64,000 nucleotides of DNA, taken from assembly GCA_964457225.1 (NCBI GenBank), contig CAYWEM010000008.1, positions 75,531 through 139,530 of the forward strand. Reading direction: 5' to 3'. This DNA is from CAYWEM01 sp964457225. Its GTDB lineage: Bacteria > Acidobacteriota > Aminicenantia > UBA2199. The position numbers and the translations under genes are program-made. Below are positions 1 through 8,062 of this stretch, piece by piece (position 1 is the first letter of the stretch; each line of letters starts with the position of its first letter). The notes under the pieces are model-generated. The model saw only the letters and a list, made by a program, of their open reading frames with translations. It was not told where the DNA came from and did not search any database.

Positions 1-120
1 AGCAGGGAGTCGATTTCGTTGACGCGTTGCTGTTTATTGTCGAGTTCAAAGAAACCCCCTCAGGTCATCGGCCTGACCTTGCAGGGAGTTGTACATGTTT
101 TCAAGTTCGAATAATTCCAT
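1..120 (-). CDS. prfB: Peptide chain release factor 2, 5' part with programmed +1 frameshift
   Basis: Read on the minus strand, an ATG at 120 opens a 24-codon frame that begins MELFELENMYN, ends DDLRGFL and stops at TGA (46-48). Skipping one base at that TGA continues as ELDNKQQRVNEIDSLL to the window edge, which matches the N-terminal helix of RF2. The codons before the stop are AGG GGG TTT CTT TGA, the layout of the RF2 autoregulatory site known in many bacteria. RF2 recognises UGA and UAA and releases finished proteins from the ribosome; low RF2 favours the frameshift and thus its own synthesis. Only about 40 residues are in the window; the GGQ domain lies outside. An own promoter lies at 127-156. 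No Shine-Dalgarno precedes the ATG. Identification rests on the frameshift site plus the N-terminal sequence, and I consider it strong. Confidence 0.9.
46..60 (-). promoter_or_regulatory. prfB programmed +1 frameshift signal
   Basis: Minus-strand AGGGGG (55-60, the internal Shine-Dalgarno-like element), one TTT codon, the slippery CTT (49-51) and the in-frame TGA (46-48). Order and spacing match the known RF2 frameshift signal. After slippage the frame reads GAA CTC GAC. Confidence 0.9.
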
Positions 121-126
121 GCGCCG

Positions 127-156
127 ATTATAAGGCCGGCGGCCCGGGCTTGTCAA
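127..156 (-). promoter_or_regulatory. prfB sigma-70-type promoter, leaderless geometry
   Basis: Minus strand TTGACA (151-156), 18-base spacer, TATAAT (127-132), then six bases to the prfB ATG at 120. Both hexamers equal the consensus. Transcription would begin at or next to the ATG. Confidence 0.75.
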
Positions 157-181
157 TCGCCGGGCCGCTGATGCAGTGGCT

Positions 182-1438
182 TCAGGATGGATCGTTTTTC
201 AGGGTGATCGAGCCGTACAGGCTGTTGATGACGATCTCGGGCTGGCCGGCCTGCTTGAAGGCCGTGCTTTCGGTTTTCTCCTGCAGGATTTCCAGCTCGG
301 CGTCGCCACGGTTGACTATTCTGCCCTGCCTGGCGCGCAGGTTCATCGACGGCCGCAGGCCGACCGGGTAGCTGAGGCTGACATTGCTGTGCCTGGTGTT
401 GATGTTCAGCCGGCCGCCCATTTCCAGGAAAGAAAACAGCAGGTGGCCGTGGCGCAGGTCGATATCGGCCTGGTGGCCGCGAAAACTGTTGACTTCAACG
501 CGGTCGTAGGCGTTCTTGATCAGGAGGTAGTCGGAACTGATGTTGTTGATGCTTATCGGTGAATTCCGGCTGGTGATGATGGTGTCGCCGTTGACGTTCT
601 CAAGGCTCAGCCTGGCATAGGATCCCTTGAGGTTGACCCCGGCGGCGATGTTGCGCAGGAAGACCGGGGTGTGCCTGGAATTGATCTCCACCGAGTGGCA
701 GTCTTCGATGCTGATCCGGCCGAACGAGTTTTCCAGCGAGGTCAGCCCGGCACAGTTCCTGATCTGGTATTCGTTGTAACCGCCGCTGCTTTTCATGGAC
801 TGGATTTCCACTACGCTGACCCGGGAATGCTGGATGTCGGCGTTGATGGGCCCGATGATTTCCTGCAGTACCAGGTTGCCGTGGGCATGGCGCAGGTTGA
901 GTTGGGAGGCGGATTTTTCTATGCTGGTGGCGCCGTGGCGGTTGTCCACGTTCAGGGGGCCGCTCACCGAGTCAATCCTGACCTCGCCGTGACGATTGAA
1001 GATTTCCACGGCGCCGGTCGCCGGAACCACGGCCTCAACCAGGACGCGGATCCGGTTCAATGGGAATTCTCCCTGGAATTCAGGTTTTACGGTCAGCAGG
1101 CCGTTGTTCAGGGTGACTCCGGCCGAGAGCCCGGCGGCCAGTTCCTCGGCTTGCCCGCGGTCGGGGTGATGCACCCGGAAAACCAGGCGCAGGCCGACCT
1201 GGTCTTCAGGGCCGGCGCTGACTTTGACCGCACCGGCCGGGTTTTCAACGATGATCTTTTCCAGGCCGGAAAAAGATTGCTCCGGCTGGGCAAAATCGAA
1301 AAACTCCTCGCTGGCCAGGCTGAAACGATCGCCGAAGTTCAGGTCGGTCCTGATCGAGCAACCGTTGTTTTCCACGGCCTGGTACACCAGGCCGAATGCG
1401 ATCAGCAGGGCGGCCAGTACCCATTCTCGTTTTTTCAT
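182..1438 (-). CDS. DUF4097-type putative adhesin / beta-helical exported protein
   Basis: 418 residues. An N-terminal hydrophobic segment (about residues 5-22) suggests export or membrane anchoring. The rest is rich in short beta-strand repeats with recurring N/S/R-H turns (NRHGEV, NRHGAT, NTRHSN), as in the DUF4097 'putative adhesin' family, which is thought to form a right-handed beta-helix. The function of the family is not established; members are often encoded beside anti-sigma factors and LiaI/LiaF-type membrane proteins in envelope-stress loci, as here. The start overlaps the stop of the upstream 61-aa gene by four bases (ATGA), so translation is probably coupled. It is the last gene of the sigma-factor operon that starts at 3204. 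Confidence 0.75.
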   Translation of the reverse strand: MKKREWVLAALLIAFGLVYQAVENNGCSIRTDLNFGDRFSLASEEFFDFAQPEQSFSGLEKIIVENPAGAVKVSAGPEDQVGLRLVFRVHHPDRGQAEELAAGLSAGVTLNNGLLTVKPEFQGEFPLNRIRVLVEAVVPATGAVEIFNRHGEVRIDSVSGPLNVDNRHGATSIEKSASQLNLRHAHGNLVLQEIIGPINADIQHSRVSVVEIQSMKSSGGYNEYQIRNCAGLTSLENSFGRISIEDCHSVEINSRHTPVFLRNIAAGVNLKGSYARLSLENVNGDTIITSRNSPISINNISSDYLLIKNAYDRVEVNSFRGHQADIDLRHGHLLFSFLEMGGRLNINTRHSNVSLSYPVGLRPSMNLRARQGRIVNRGDAELEILQEKTESTAFKQAGQPEIVINSLYGSITLKNDPS

Positions 1439-1620
1439 TTTTTTCTGCTCAAGTGAATGATTATGTTCTTGGCCCCGATAAAGATCAGGATCATGGGCCA
1501 GAATTTGCCCAGGAAATGCCAGATGTTCAGGTTCAACCCCAGGTTCTTGAGCAGGAAGAGCACCCCGAGCAGCAATACCAGTACGCCCCAGAACAGGGTA
1601 TCGTTTTTACTGATGCTCAT
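1435..1620 (-). CDS. Small LiaI/LiaF-like two-helix membrane protein
   Basis: 61 residues with two hydrophobic helices (about 9-25 and 36-54) around a short loop containing FGKFWP-like residues (FLGKFWPMILI). The pattern 'W.. LL.G...L...G......... FWP..LI..G' is typical of the LiaI-LiaF-like transmembrane region (DUF5668). The gene overlaps its upstream neighbour by 14 bases and its downstream neighbour by 4. It is probably a membrane component or sensor of the sigma-factor operon; the exact role is not known. Confidence 0.7.
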   Translation of the reverse strand: MSISKNDTLFWGVLVLLLGVLFLLKNLGLNLNIWHFLGKFWPMILIFIGAKNIIIHLSRKK

Positions 1621-2110
1621 CTTGATCCTCCTTGCTTTTTTTTTCAGCCAGTTGTTCGAGTACTATCTTGACGCCGATGGCAATCAGCACCAGGGGCCAG
1701 AAGCGGGTTATCTGGCGGTAGGTGATCAGGTCGAGGTTGGCCAGTTGAAAGACGATGCCGAGCACCAGGATCATCACCGAGGGAAAGAGCGGGATGTCCT
1801 CAGCCGGCCTGATCTTGTCTTCACCTTGCAAGGGGGTTTTTCTGGTTCTGGAGGTCTTGGCTTCGTTGAAACTGTCGATGATCTGGAAGATGTAAAAACC
1901 GGCGATCATCAGGGCGAAGACGACGTTGTCGGCGCCGCGGGCGTTGTCGGTCATGATGATCAGGGAGGCAAAGATCAGGATATAGGTGATGCCCTTGATC
2001 AGGTTGCCGTTGTAAAAAGCGCCGCAGCCCGGAACGATCGAGAGAAAAGCGGCCAGGCCCGGGCTTTTTTCAGGCTGGCCCTGCACTTGTGGATCATGGT
2101 TTTCAGCCAT
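1607..2110 (-). CDS. Multi-helix membrane protein of the ECF sigma operon
   Basis: I start this 167-aa protein at the ATG at 2110 because GGAGG lies at the right distance upstream; an in-frame extension to 2209 would overlap the anti-sigma gene and lacks a ribosome site. It opens with a charged stretch, then has hydrophobic segments near residues 21-34 (a TM2-like loop AFLSIVPGCGAFYNGN), 38-55 and 58-75, a basic/acidic linker, and a last pair (about 110-150) that resembles the LiaI/LiaF-like region ending FWPLVLIAIGVKIVLE. The 'PGCGAFYNG' stretch resembles TM2-domain proteins ('PGLGHFYLG'). It overlaps the anti-sigma gene by 8 bases. Role: likely a membrane partner in the envelope-stress response, by context only. 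Confidence 0.65.
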   Translation of the reverse strand: MAENHDPQVQGQPEKSPGLAAFLSIVPGCGAFYNGNLIKGITYILIFASLIIMTDNARGADNVVFALMIAGFYIFQIIDSFNEAKTSRTRKTPLQGEDKIRPAEDIPLFPSVMILVLGIVFQLANLDLITYRQITRFWPLVLIAIGVKIVLEQLAEKKSKEDQDEHQ

Positions 2111-2666
2111 TGTATCCTCCTTTTGGGTTGGCCGCCAGGAATTGCACGTAGCCAACCTCGTTTTTTTCTTGGTTTTTGCCGCTGCCTTCGGCTTTTTTTC
2201 CGAAAACACCGGAAAACAGAATGTCCCGGGAATCCCTGAGGCGTTCGATCAGGCCGCCGGTTTCGGCAATTACCTTTTCGACTCCGGCCACCAGGGAATG
2301 CACCCGGCGGTTGGCCTCGGGGTAAATGTTGGTGAAGTAAAACAGGTTGAAGAACAGGATGGCCGTTCCGGCCGCGGCCGCGGCCCACTTGGGCAGGGAC
2401 CCCCGGAAAAAGTCCAGCAGGCTTCTTTCTTCGTGTTCTTCGGCCTGTTCGGCGATATGATAAAGACGGTTTTTCAGGAAGAAGGGCACTTCTTCCTCCA
2501 TCTCGGCCAGCTGGTTGATCAGGGCCTCCATTTTCTCCTTCAGGGCGGCGCAGGCCGGACAATCACGAAGGTGATCCCGGCAGGACTGGTTGATATCGGC
2601 CGGCAGGGTGTTTTCCAGCAGGTCCGAAAGCAATTCCTCAAACCGCGGGCAGTCAATCCTTTCCAT
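2103..2666 (-). CDS. Zinc-binding anti-sigma factor (ZAS / zf-HC2 type)
   Basis: 187 residues from the ATG at 2666, chosen because GGAGG followed by five A's precedes it; an ATG 18 bases earlier has no ribosome site. N-terminal zinc-finger pattern: C6 (DCPRF) and then HLRDCPAC, the HxxxCxxC signature of ZAS anti-sigma factors. A single membrane helix follows near residues 92-110 (AAAAAGTAILFFNLFYF) and a soluble, probably periplasmic, C-terminal region rich in K, E and G. The protein should hold the adjacent ECF sigma factor at the inner membrane until a signal releases it. It overlaps the sigma gene by 14 bases. The signal sensed cannot be told from sequence. Confidence 0.85.
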   Translation of the reverse strand: MERIDCPRFEELLSDLLENTLPADINQSCRDHLRDCPACAALKEKMEALINQLAEMEEEVPFFLKNRLYHIAEQAEEHEERSLLDFFRGSLPKWAAAAAGTAILFFNLFYFTNIYPEANRRVHSLVAGVEKVIAETGGLIERLRDSRDILFSGVFGKKAEGSGKNQEKNEVGYVQFLAANPKGGYNG

Positions 2667-3204
2667 TTTTTCCTCCAGCGACATGCGCCAGGGCGGCCAG
2701 TTTCAGGCGGGCGCGGTTGATGCGGGACTTGACCGTGCCCAGCGGCACCTTGCAGTTTTCCGCGATTTCTTCGTAGGATTGGCCCTGGATGTCGCGCATG
2801 ATCAGGAAGAGACGCATTTCCGGCTCCAGCTGAAGCAGTTTGCGGCGCAGGCTCTCGTTTTCCGAGGCCTGGACCGCCAGGTCTTCAGGAGAATCCTGTT
2901 CATTGGCCAGGCGTTCGTCTATCTGATCGTAATTCCTGTGCTTCTTGTTTTTCCGCCAGTAGTCGATGCAGTGGTTGCGGGAAAGGGTCAGCAGCCAGGC
3001 GGTGAAATTTCTGTCCTCCTTGAATTTGGCCAGGTTGAAGTAGAGTTTTTCGAAAATCTCCTGGGTGATGTCAAAGGCCTCATCGCGGTCAGCGATGAAG
3101 TTGAGCGCCAGGTTGTAAACCTTGCGGGAATAAGATTGCACGATCATATTCCAGGCCTCCTTGTCACCGTTCTTACACCTTTTAACTGTCTCTTCAATTT
3201 CCAT
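2653..3204 (-). CDS. ECF (group 4) RNA polymerase sigma factor
   Basis: 183 residues. Region 2 is seen at about 20-90: AFDITQEIFEKLYFNLAKF and the region 2.4-like NFTAWLLTLSRNHCIDYWRK. Region 4 at about 125-175: RDIQGQSYEEIAENCKVPLG followed by TVKSRINRARLKLA, a helix-turn-helix for the -35 element. This is the standard two-domain ECF layout with no region 1 or 3. It begins an operon with its anti-sigma factor, three membrane or exported proteins. A -10-like TATAAT lies at 3226-3231 on the minus strand, about 21 bases before the ATG, but its -35 is weak, so autoregulation by the ECF factor itself is possible. Confidence 0.92.
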   Translation of the reverse strand: MEIEETVKRCKNGDKEAWNMIVQSYSRKVYNLALNFIADRDEAFDITQEIFEKLYFNLAKFKEDRNFTAWLLTLSRNHCIDYWRKNKKHRNYDQIDERLANEQDSPEDLAVQASENESLRRKLLQLEPEMRLFLIMRDIQGQSYEEIAENCKVPLGTVKSRINRARLKLAALAHVAGGKNGKD

Positions 3205-3325
3205 ACACGCTCGTTAAACGAAAAGATTATAACAAAAGTTCCGGTTTTAAGCAGCCGGGATTCACCGGAAAAAAACGATAGTAATGATAAATCGTATATA
3301 ATAAAAAAAAGGAGGATAGAAAATC

Positions 3326-4057
3326 ATGAAAAGAACCGTTTTACTGCTGCTTGTGCTTGGAGTAGTCTGTTGCGGCCTGGGAGCCGAAAGTGTCGATGAG
3401 ATACTGGCCAGGGGTTTCGTATCCGGCGGCGGGCTGGAAAAAATACGCGCCCTGAAAAGCATGGCGGCCGAAGGAAAAATGCACCTGGCCCAGATGAACC
3501 TGGAAATGCCCCTGAAAATGTGGCAGAAGTCGCCCAACCTGATGAAAATGGAAATCAGCTTCCAGGGCATGACCGTGATCCAGGCATATGACGGTGAGCA
3601 GGCCTGGTGGCTGATGCCGCCGATGGGCGTGACCACCCCCCAGCCGATGCCGGCTGAGCAGTCCAGGGATTTCGCCGTCAGCGCCGAGTTCGACTCGCCC
3701 TTCATCGATTATGATAAGAAAGGTTACAAAGTCACCCTGCTGGGCCTGGAGGATTTTGAGGGCACCCCGGTTTACAAGCTGGCGCTCGATCGCGGTGATG
3801 AGCGAACCTGGCATTTTTTCCTGGAAAAGGAGAGTTGTATCACTGTGAAGATGGCCGTTACTTTCAAGTCCGACGGCAAGGAAACACTGGCCGAAACCAT
3901 CCTGGCTGATTACAAGGAAGTTGACGGGCTGATGGTGCCTTTTTCCATAGAAAACCGGGTCAACGGCCAGCCCATGCTCAGTATAATGCTGGATGAAATC
4001 AAGCTCAACGTACCCCTTGATAACTCCCTGTTCAGCATGAATGAGCAGAATCCATAA
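3326..4057 (+). CDS. Exported LolA-like outer-membrane lipoprotein-sorting family protein
   Basis: 243 residues with a clear signal peptide (MKRTVLLLLVLGVVCCGLGA, cleavage after about residue 20; two cysteines make a lipoprotein just possible). The mature part begins with 'VDEILARGFVSGGGLEKIRALKSM', followed by repeated beta-strand pairs (MWQKSPNLMKMEISFQGM, AYDGEQAWWLMPP, YKVTLLGLEDFEGTPVYKL, ILADYKEVDGLMVPFSIE). This matches the half-barrel LolA/LppX-like fold found in many 'outer membrane lipoprotein-sorting protein' entries of environmental bacteria. The true ligand is unknown. A strong AGGAGG site lies 10 bases before the ATG, and TATAAT at 3297-3302 is a plausible -10. The next gene starts 19 bases after the stop. 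Confidence 0.7.
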   Translation: MKRTVLLLLVLGVVCCGLGAESVDEILARGFVSGGGLEKIRALKSMAAEGKMHLAQMNLEMPLKMWQKSPNLMKMEISFQGMTVIQAYDGEQAWWLMPPMGVTTPQPMPAEQSRDFAVSAEFDSPFIDYDKKGYKVTLLGLEDFEGTPVYKLALDRGDERTWHFFLEKESCITVKMAVTFKSDGKETLAETILADYKEVDGLMVPFSIENRVNGQPMLSIMLDEIKLNVPLDNSLFSMNEQNP

Positions 4058-4076
4058 AACCGGCTGGAGCTGAAAG

Positions 4077-7000
4077 GTGAAATCATTGCCGCTTTTTATT
4101 CTGCTGTTTTGCTCCCTGTTATGCCCGGCGCCCGGGGCCGGCGCGGAAACCAGGCTTGAACCCGCCCAGCTTGGACTGCTGACCGCCCGCCAGGTAGGAC
4201 CGGCGGCCATGTCCGGCCGGGTCAGCGATATCGTCTGCCATCCCTGGGATACCCGTGTGATCTACATCGGCACCGCTGCCGGCGGCATCTGGAAGACTGA
4301 AAACGGCGGGGTCACATTCAAGCAGGTTTTCAACGGGAAAAGCATGTCAATCGGCGCCCTGGCCCTGGATCCCGCCCGGCCCGACAGAATCTGGGCCGGT
4401 ACCGGCGAAAGCAAGGTGCGCAACAGTGTGTCTCTGGGCGGCGGGGTTTACCTGTCCGAGGACGGCGGCCGCAGTTGGCAGTTCAAGGGGCTGGCCGAAT
4501 CAGAGCGCATAGCGCGCATAGTCATTCATCCGCAGAAACCAGACACGGTCTACGTGGCCGCGCTTGGCCGCTTGTGGAACAGCGGCGGGGAACGCGGTGT
4601 TTATCGCACCGAGGACGGCGGAGCCGGCTGGGAGAGGATACTCTACGTCGATGAGGATACCGGCTGCGCTGACCTGGAAATTGACCGCCAGGAACCGGAA
4701 ATCCTTTACGCCGCCATGTGGCAGTTCCGACGGAGCCCGGATTTCTTTGTCTCCGGCGGGCCGGGTTCCGGTTTGTACCGCAGTCTGAACGGGGGCCGGG
4801 ACTGGAGCCGCCTGGAAAAGGGTCTGCCGGCCGGAAACCTGGGCCGGATTTCGCTGGCCGCGGCTCCGTCGCGCAAGACCAGGATTTACGCCAATGTCGA
4901 AGCGGAAAAAAGCGGTTTTTACAGTTCCGATGACCGCGGCGAAAACTGGCAGTTGCAGAATTCCAGCACCGCAGTGACCGCCCGGCCTTTTTACTTTTCA
5001 CGATTTACGGTCGATCCTCGCGATCACAACCGCATTTACATGGGCGGACTGTATTTTTCTATCAGCCGGGACGGCGGCCGTACTTTTCATTCACCCATGA
5101 TTTCCGGCGGCGGCCTGACCGTTCACCCGGACATCCATCCCATCTGGGTTGATCCGCAAAGGCCCGACCGGGTCCTGCTCGGGACCGACGGCGGAGTTTA
5201 CGAATCCTGGGACGGAGGCGCCACTTTCAGGCATTTCGCCAACCTGCCCCTGTCACAGTTCTATCATGTCGCCTATGACTTTGAATATCCCTACAACGTT
5301 TACGGCGGCCTGCAGGACAACGGCTCCTGGTACGGGCCTTCATCCGCCCCGGGCCCCGGTGTGCGCAACCGCGACTGGCGCAACATCGGTGCCGGGGATG
5401 GTTTTTACGTCCTGCCTCACCCGGAAGAGCCGGATATCATTTACTACTCCTGGCAGGGCGGCCGCCTGCAGAGATTCAACCGCCGCACCCTGGAAACCAA
5501 GGATATCAGGCCCTATGCCGGGCCGGGAGAAGCCCCCCTGCGTTTCAACTGGGATGCGGCCGTGGCTCTCGGCCCGGTTTCACCCGAACTGCTCTATTTC
5601 GGCGCCCAGTACCTTTTCCGGTCCGCAGACCGGGGTGATTCCTGGCAAAGGATTTCCCCCGATCTGACCAGGAATGATCCGGCCAGGCAGAGGCAGGCCG
5701 AGTCCGGCGGACTGAGCCGGGAAAACACTTCCGCTGAAAACCACTGCACCATAGTCAGCATAGCGCCTTCTCCTCTTGATGAAAACCTGATCTGGGTCGG
5801 CACCGATGACGGCAACCTGCAGCTGACCCGTGACGGCGGCCGCAGCTGGCGCAACCTGACCGCTTCGATTCCCGGCCTGCCGCCCTTTACCTGGTGTTCG
5901 GGCATCGAGGCTGGCCGCTTTTCCCCGGGAACCGTTTACGCGGTTTTCGACGGTCATCGCCACGGTGACATGAAAACTTACCTTTACCGCAGTCATGACT
6001 ACGGGGCCAGCTGGCAGTCGCTGTTTTCCGACGACCTGAGGGGATACGCCCACGTGATCAGGGAGGACCCGCAACGCCGGGGCATGCTTTACCTGGGCAC
6101 CGAGGCCGGGCTTTTCCTTTCGCTTGACGACGGTGCTTCCTGGCTGCACCTGGACCAGGTCCTGCCCCCGGTTCCGGTCTTTGACCTGGCAGTCCACCCG
6201 CGGGAACATGACCTGATCATCGGCACTCATGGGCTGGGTGTTTACATCATCGACGACCTCAGCCCCCTGCGGGCCCTGGATTCGGAGGTGTTGAACAGCG
6301 AAGCGGCCCTGCTGCCTTCGCGGCCGGCCGTTATAAGCATTCCCTTCGCTCCCCAGGATTTCCCCGGGGATGCTGAATTCCTGGGGGTCAACCCTTCCCG
6401 CCAGGCGCAGATCACTTATTACCTGAAAAAGAGGCACATTTTCGGCGACTTGAAACTCGAGGTGCTGGATGAAGCCGGCCTGGTTATTCAGTCTTTGCCG
6501 ACCAGCAAGAACGCCGGCCTGAACAGGGTTTCCTGGTCGATGCGCTACCCGGCGCCCAAAATTGCATCCTCCCGGGGCTTCCCTCGTTTTCTGGCCGAGG
6601 GCCCCCAGGTTCCGGCCGGGATTTACCGCCTGAGACTGACCAGGGGACAGCAGGTTTATTACGGGAGTCTTGAACTGAAACACGATCCCCTGGTTGATCA
6701 CTCTCCGCAAGACCGCCTGGTAAGGAATGAACTGATCATGAAGATGTACCGCCTGCAGGAGGAGCTGACCCCCATGGCCGACACCCTGGCTTCCTGGCGC
6801 CGGCAGCTCGAGGAAATCCGGGAGGCAGGGCGCAAAAGCGGACGACGCCTGCCCGCCCTGGTTGCCCGGATCAGCTCAAGGCTGGAAGAATTTCACGGCC
6901 GGATGCTGGTGAGTGAGGGGCTTTTCGTGGCTGACCGCCTGCGCGAACGGATAATGGACCTTTACTCGGTGGTCAGCAGGTACGGCGGCCGGCCGACTGA

Positions 7001-7163
7001 CTCCCAGGTGGAACAGGGGCGGGTCCTGGCCGCGGAAATGGAGCAGGTCAAATCGGAATACCGGGACTTGCTGGCCCGGGAAAGGCCGGCCTGGAACCGG
7101 GGACTGCGAAGCGCCGGCCTGGCGGCACTGCCGGACCCCCTGGACAGGGAAAGCAAGGACTGA
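4077..7163 (+). CDS. Large secreted BNR/sortilin-type beta-propeller protein
   Basis: 1028 residues from a GTG start with GGAG upstream. Signal peptide at 1-23. Residues about 35-735 are a succession of BNR/Asp-box-like repeats (GGIWKTENGG, GGVYLSEDGGRSW, GVYRTEDGGAGW, GLYRSLNGGRDW, GFYSSDDRGENW, GNLQLTRDGGRSW, YLYRSHDYGASW), as in VPS10/sortilin-like and 'WD40/YVTN/BNR repeat-containing' exoproteins; two stacked propellers are likely. Residues about 765-870 look like a beta-sandwich and about 880-1010 a charged helical, perhaps coiled-coil, tail. Family members are often called glycosyl hydrolases, but no catalytic residues can be asserted here. A paralogue lies at 15605-17953, lacking the C-terminal extension. 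Confidence 0.8.
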   Translation: MKSLPLFILLFCSLLCPAPGAGAETRLEPAQLGLLTARQVGPAAMSGRVSDIVCHPWDTRVIYIGTAAGGIWKTENGGVTFKQVFNGKSMSIGALALDPARPDRIWAGTGESKVRNSVSLGGGVYLSEDGGRSWQFKGLAESERIARIVIHPQKPDTVYVAALGRLWNSGGERGVYRTEDGGAGWERILYVDEDTGCADLEIDRQEPEILYAAMWQFRRSPDFFVSGGPGSGLYRSLNGGRDWSRLEKGLPAGNLGRISLAAAPSRKTRIYANVEAEKSGFYSSDDRGENWQLQNSSTAVTARPFYFSRFTVDPRDHNRIYMGGLYFSISRDGGRTFHSPMISGGGLTVHPDIHPIWVDPQRPDRVLLGTDGGVYESWDGGATFRHFANLPLSQFYHVAYDFEYPYNVYGGLQDNGSWYGPSSAPGPGVRNRDWRNIGAGDGFYVLPHPEEPDIIYYSWQGGRLQRFNRRTLETKDIRPYAGPGEAPLRFNWDAAVALGPVSPELLYFGAQYLFRSADRGDSWQRISPDLTRNDPARQRQAESGGLSRENTSAENHCTIVSIAPSPLDENLIWVGTDDGNLQLTRDGGRSWRNLTASIPGLPPFTWCSGIEAGRFSPGTVYAVFDGHRHGDMKTYLYRSHDYGASWQSLFSDDLRGYAHVIREDPQRRGMLYLGTEAGLFLSLDDGASWLHLDQVLPPVPVFDLAVHPREHDLIIGTHGLGVYIIDDLSPLRALDSEVLNSEAALLPSRPAVISIPFAPQDFPGDAEFLGVNPSRQAQITYYLKKRHIFGDLKLEVLDEAGLVIQSLPTSKNAGLNRVSWSMRYPAPKIASSRGFPRFLAEGPQVPAGIYRLRLTRGQQVYYGSLELKHDPLVDHSPQDRLVRNELIMKMYRLQEELTPMADTLASWRRQLEEIREAGRKSGRRLPALVARISSRLEEFHGRMLVSEGLFVADRLRERIMDLYSVVSRYGGRPTDSQVEQGRVLAAEMEQVKSEYRDLLARERPAWNRGLRSAGLAALPDPLDRESKD

Positions 7164-7211
7164 AACGGCTTCAACCCTGATCTGCGGCCTGTTTCAGCGC
7201 GAAGGATCTGT

Positions 7212-7240
7212 TTGCACTTTGCGCCGAATACTGGTACAAT
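7212..7240 (+). promoter_or_regulatory. kdsA promoter, leaderless geometry
   Basis: TTGCAC (7212-7217), 17-base spacer, TACAAT (7235-7240), then exactly six bases to the kdsA ATG. No Shine-Dalgarno lies between. Confidence 0.7.
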
Positions 7241-7246
7241 CAGGCC

Positions 7247-8062
7247 ATGCAGACCTTTTTCGAGGTTGAAGGACAGGCGGTGACCGCCGCCTCCCTATTC
7301 GTCATCGCCGGTCCCTGTGTCATCGAAAACGAAAGCCTGACCATGGAAATAGCCCTGGCCCTGCGTGATATCTGTCGCCGCCTGGAAATGCCGTTGATTT
7401 TCAAGGCTTCCTTTGACAAGGCCAATCGTTCCTCCAGCGGTTCTTTTCGCGGGCCGGGCCTGCAGGAAGGCCTGAGGATCCTGGCGCGGATACGCCGGGA
7501 AACCGGTCTGCCGGTGCTTTCGGATGTGCACGAAGCGAGCCAGGTGCCCGCGGCCGCGGAAGCCCTGTCCGTGTTGCAGATCCCGGCTTTTCTTTGCCGT
7601 CAGACAGACCTGCTGTCAGCCGCCGGCCGCAGCGGTCTGCCGGTCAACATCAAGAAAGGCCAGTTCATGGCCCCGGCCGACATGGCCCTGGCCGTAAAGA
7701 AAGTCGCCCAGGGCGGTGACAGCAAGGTCATCCTGACCGAGAGGGGCAGTTTCTTCGGTTACCGCGACCTGGTGGTCGATTTCCGTTCCATACCCATTAT
7801 GAAAGAAACAGGCTGTCCGGTGGTCATCGATGCCACTCACTCGGTGCAGCAGCCCGGAGCCGCCGGGGGAGTGTCCGGGGGTGATGCGCGTTTCATTCCG
7901 TTGATCGCCTCCGCCGGAGTGGCCGCCGGAGCCGATGGGGTTTTCCTGGAAGTTCACCCGCGGCCGGAACAGGCTGCTTCGGACGGCGCAAATTCCCTGC
8001 CGCTGGACCGGGCCGAGGCCTTACTGCGGCGCTTGCAGGCTCTTTTCCGGGTGGGGGCATGA
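7247..8062 (+). CDS. kdsA: 3-deoxy-8-phosphooctulonate (Kdo-8-P) synthase
   Basis: 271 residues, the usual KdsA length. It condenses arabinose-5-phosphate with phosphoenolpyruvate to Kdo-8-phosphate, the first committed step of Kdo synthesis for lipid A-core. Family motifs are clear: FVIAGPCVIENE near the N-terminus, KASFDKANRSS, the PEP-site region LPVNIKKGQFMAP, the loop LTERGSFFGYRDLVVDFRS and the late VIDATHSVQQPG and LEVHP motifs. The sequence CVIE with the cysteine after 'GP' is compatible with the metal-binding cysteine of metal-dependent KdsA enzymes. First gene of a kdsA-kdsD-kdsC operon with 4- and 1-base overlaps; a promoter sits directly at the ATG. Confidence 0.95.
   Translation: MQTFFEVEGQAVTAASLFVIAGPCVIENESLTMEIALALRDICRRLEMPLIFKASFDKANRSSSGSFRGPGLQEGLRILARIRRETGLPVLSDVHEASQVPAAAEALSVLQIPAFLCRQTDLLSAAGRSGLPVNIKKGQFMAPADMALAVKKVAQGGDSKVILTERGSFFGYRDLVVDFRSIPIMKETGCPVVIDATHSVQQPGAAGGVSGGDARFIPLIASAGVAAGADGVFLEVHPRPEQAASDGANSLPLDRAEALLRRLQALFRVGA

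Noticed and set aside
671..1456. Long open frames on the plus strand opposite the DUF4097 gene (and similar frames opposite purA, fhs, mutS, the giants and others)
   Set aside because: GC-rich coding DNA leaves antisense frames open. These lack ribosome sites, recognisable domains and plausible composition.
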